From Aureibaculum sp. 2308TA14-22 (GTDB taxonomy: Bacteria > Bacteroidota > Bacteroidia > Flavobacteriales > Flavobacteriaceae), in NCBI RefSeq assembly GCF_040538665.1, contig NZ_JBEWXT010000001.1, positions 3,064,501 to 3,128,500 of the forward strand: DNA of 64,000 bases. Reading direction: 5' to 3'. Numbering within the stretch: position 1 is the stretch's first letter; each line of letters starts with the position of its first letter. The translations under genes were made by a program, and so were the position numbers. A model generated the notes under the pieces. The model worked only from the letters and a program-made list of their open reading frames with translations, made no database searches and was not told the DNA's origin. Shown here in pieces: positions 62,378 through 64,000 of this stretch.

Positions 62378-64000
62378 TGATTAGAAAAGCATTCTTTTTT
62401 GTTCTATTAGTTGTTTTGGGTATTATTTTATACTTCAGTCCAAACTTTAAAACTATAGCAGCTGGTGTTGCCATATTGCTTTTTGGCATGATAATGCTTG
62501 AGGAAGGCTTCAAAGTATTTACCAAGGGGCCATTACAAAATATCTTAAAAAAAGCTACCGATAGGCTTTATAAAAGTATAAGCCTAGGAGCATTAGTAAC
62601 AGCATTTATTCAATCAAGCTCTTTAGTTTCAGTAATTACCATTTCATTCATTAGTGCTGGGCTAATTAGTTTAGCAGGAGGCATAGGGTTAATTTTTGGA
62701 GCCAATATTGGAACTACAGCTACAGCTTGGCTAGTGGCTGGTTTTGGTCTAAAAATTAAAATATCTGCATTAGCTATGCCTATGTTGGTTTTTGGAATTA
62801 TATTTTCTCTCCAAAAAAAGATTTCATTAAAAGGTATAGGAAACGTATTAGCAGGATTAGGGTTTTTCTTTCTTGGTATTCACTATATGAAAGAAGGGTT
62901 TGATGTATTTAAGGAGTATATAGATTTAACTCAATATGCCGTTTCTGGGGTTTTAGGAGTTATTATTTATACCGGATTGGGCATTGTTATTACTACCATA
63001 TTACAATCTAGCAGTGCAACATTGGCATTAATTTTAACAGCGTTGGCTGCTGGACAAATTGAATATGAAAATGCTTTAGCATTGGCTATAGGAGCCAATA
63101 TAGGAACTACCATTACTGCAGTTTTAGGCTCTTTAAGTTCAAATATTGCTGGTAAAAGACTAGCAGGAGCCCACTTAATTTTTAATGTAGTTACTGGCAT
63201 TGTAGCTTTAGCATTGATTTTCCCTTTGGCCAATTTGGTAGATTATTTATCTGAAGCTTTTGGTATCTCAGCGACTGATTACACTTTAAAATTAGCTCTA
63301 TTTCATACTATATTTAATATTTTAGGAGTCCTTTTAATGATTCCTTTTATTAAAAGATTAGAACGATTTTTATTACGGTTTTTTAAAGAAAAAACAGATA
63401 AAGATATTGACGAACCTAAATACTTAAATGAAGCCGTTTTAGAGTTTCCTGGCTCAGCTATATCTGCTTTAATTAATGAATCTAAGTATTTATATAAAAA
63501 TGCCATTTTTGAAATTGTTGCACATGGTTTGAATATACACAGAGGGGATATTAAATCAAACGAAAAGCCTAAAGATATCGTTAAAAAGACTGTAGAAGTT
63601 ATGGAGGTTGATGTAGAAGAATTATACTATAAAAAAGTAAAATCTATTTATGGTGAAATAATTAGATATGCTTCAACTGCACAAAACAACTTAAAACTAA
63701 ACCAAAGACAAACTGAAAAAATAAATGAGATTAAAATTGCCAATCGTAAAATGGTCGAAATCATTAAAGATGTGCGGGAATTAAATAAAAATATAAATTT
63801 TTCTGCCAATATTGATAATAAGCATTTACAAGATGAATATGACTATTTCAGAAAAAAAATAATAAAAGTATTACGAGTTATTTATTTGTTTAGAAAGGCG
63901 GATAATCCTGAAGAATATGCTGAAAAATTAACTCGATTAAAGAAGGATGCCAAAGAAAATAATAGAAAAAGTCATAAATCTATTGACAAGTTAATTAGAA
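62377..64000 (+). CDS. Na+/Pi cotransporter family protein, C-terminus cut by window end
   Basis: The visible 541 residues start MIRKAFFFVLLVVLGIIL. They carry the NaPi-II hallmark inverted repeats: TAFIQSSSLVSVITISF with GANIGTTATAW, and TTILQSSSATLALILTALAAG with AIGANIGTTITAV. After about eight helices there is a soluble PhoU-like C-terminal region from about 365 (YLNEAVLEFPGSAISALINE...) with long coiled helices, still running at the window end. It imports phosphate or, in some bacteria, exports it. The upstream hexamer array supports phosphate control. Confidence 0.92.
   Translation, partial: MIRKAFFFVLLVVLGIILYFSPNFKTIAAGVAILLFGMIMLEEGFKVFTKGPLQNILKKATDRLYKSISLGALVTAFIQSSSLVSVITISFISAGLISLAGGIGLIFGANIGTTATAWLVAGFGLKIKISALAMPMLVFGIIFSLQKKISLKGIGNVLAGLGFFFLGIHYMKEGFDVFKEYIDLTQYAVSGVLGVIIYTGLGIVITTILQSSSATLALILTALAAGQIEYENALALAIGANIGTTITAVLGSLSSNIAGKRLAGAHLIFNVVTGIVALALIFPLANLVDYLSEAFGISATDYTLKLALFHTIFNILGVLLMIPFIKRLERFLLRFFKEKTDKDIDEPKYLNEAVLEFPGSAISALINESKYLYKNAIFEIVAHGLNIHRGDIKSNEKPKDIVKKTVEVMEVDVEELYYKKVKSIYGEIIRYASTAQNNLKLNQRQTEKINEIKIANRKMVEIIKDVRELNKNINFSANIDNKHLQDEYDYFRKKIIKVLRVIYLFRKADNPEEYAEKLTRLKKDAKENNRKSHKSIDKLIR

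Overview
The window is about 64 kb of chromosome from a member of the Bacteroidota, most likely the family Flavobacteriaceae. The evidence is low-GC sequence, promoters of the type TAnnTTTG instead of -10/-35 boxes, a type IX secretion (T9SS) type B C-terminal domain, an OmpA protein with thrombospondin-type calcium repeats, a DUF3078 protein next to dxs, a PNGase F homologue, a class Ia nrdB-nrdA pair and a bacterial GGGP-synthase-family protein. Gene order is that of a stable core chromosome. I see no prophage, insertion sequence, CRISPR array, toxin-antitoxin pair or recognisable defence island.

Layout. 1-4.5 kb (minus strand): a cut-off secreted OmpA-like protein, the ribosome-rescue hydrolase ArfB, a nicotinamide-riboside salvage pair (NadR-type kinase and PnuC), a GGGP-synthase-family protein and a phosphopantetheinyl transferase. 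4.5-9.7 kb (plus): ahcY, a double universal-stress protein, tRNA-Ala with an odd repeat-rich tail, a short-chain dehydrogenase and pckA. 9.8-15.4 kb (minus): an SLC13 permease with RCK_C domains, an alpha/beta hydrolase and an AddB-like nuclease. 15.5-26.1 kb (minus): a cell-envelope block, in transcription order coaX, an outer-membrane protein, a TPR protein, LptC, a small membrane protein, an M24 peptidase, a CNNM/CorC protein, PpiD and OmpA. 26.2-33.4 kb: tRNA-Phe, dgt, a DUF3078 protein, dxs, tadA, a deoxynucleoside kinase and small or unknown proteins. 33.4-39.2 kb: a SulP transporter divergent from a CPA antiporter, then a ferredoxin and a TrxR-like ferredoxin reductase. 39.2-46.4 kb (minus): the glycogen cluster glgA-glgC-glgB and a GH31 glucosidase. 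46.5-53.1 kb: a giant secreted C-type-lectin protein, a UDG-family protein, DUF819, a small ORF, a PNGase F lipoprotein and rsmI. 53.1-64 kb: a HupE/UreJ-like protein, a dCMP deaminase, an S41 protease, a compact FAD protein, MarC, DUF3109, a beta-barrel protein, nrdB-nrdA and a Na/Pi cotransporter cut by the window end.

How the genes work together. Several themes recur: nucleotide and deoxynucleotide supply (dgt, deoxynucleoside kinase, dCMP deaminase, nrdBA), NAD precursor salvage, glycogen storage and mobilisation, envelope biogenesis (LptC, PpiD, OmpA) and secreted glycan-interacting proteins (T9SS lectin, PNGase F).

The least ordinary signals are non-coding. (1) The 3' end of tRNA-Ala is duplicated as an 18-bp direct repeat bounding a 143-bp insertion that separates the tRNA from its probable terminator. 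(2) Six TTWACA-like hexamers at an exact 11-bp period sit directly in front of the Na/Pi cotransporter and look like a Pho-box array. (3) Two tandem dyads two helical turns apart lie upstream of nrdBA. All functional statements come from reading sequence motifs; no database search was run.
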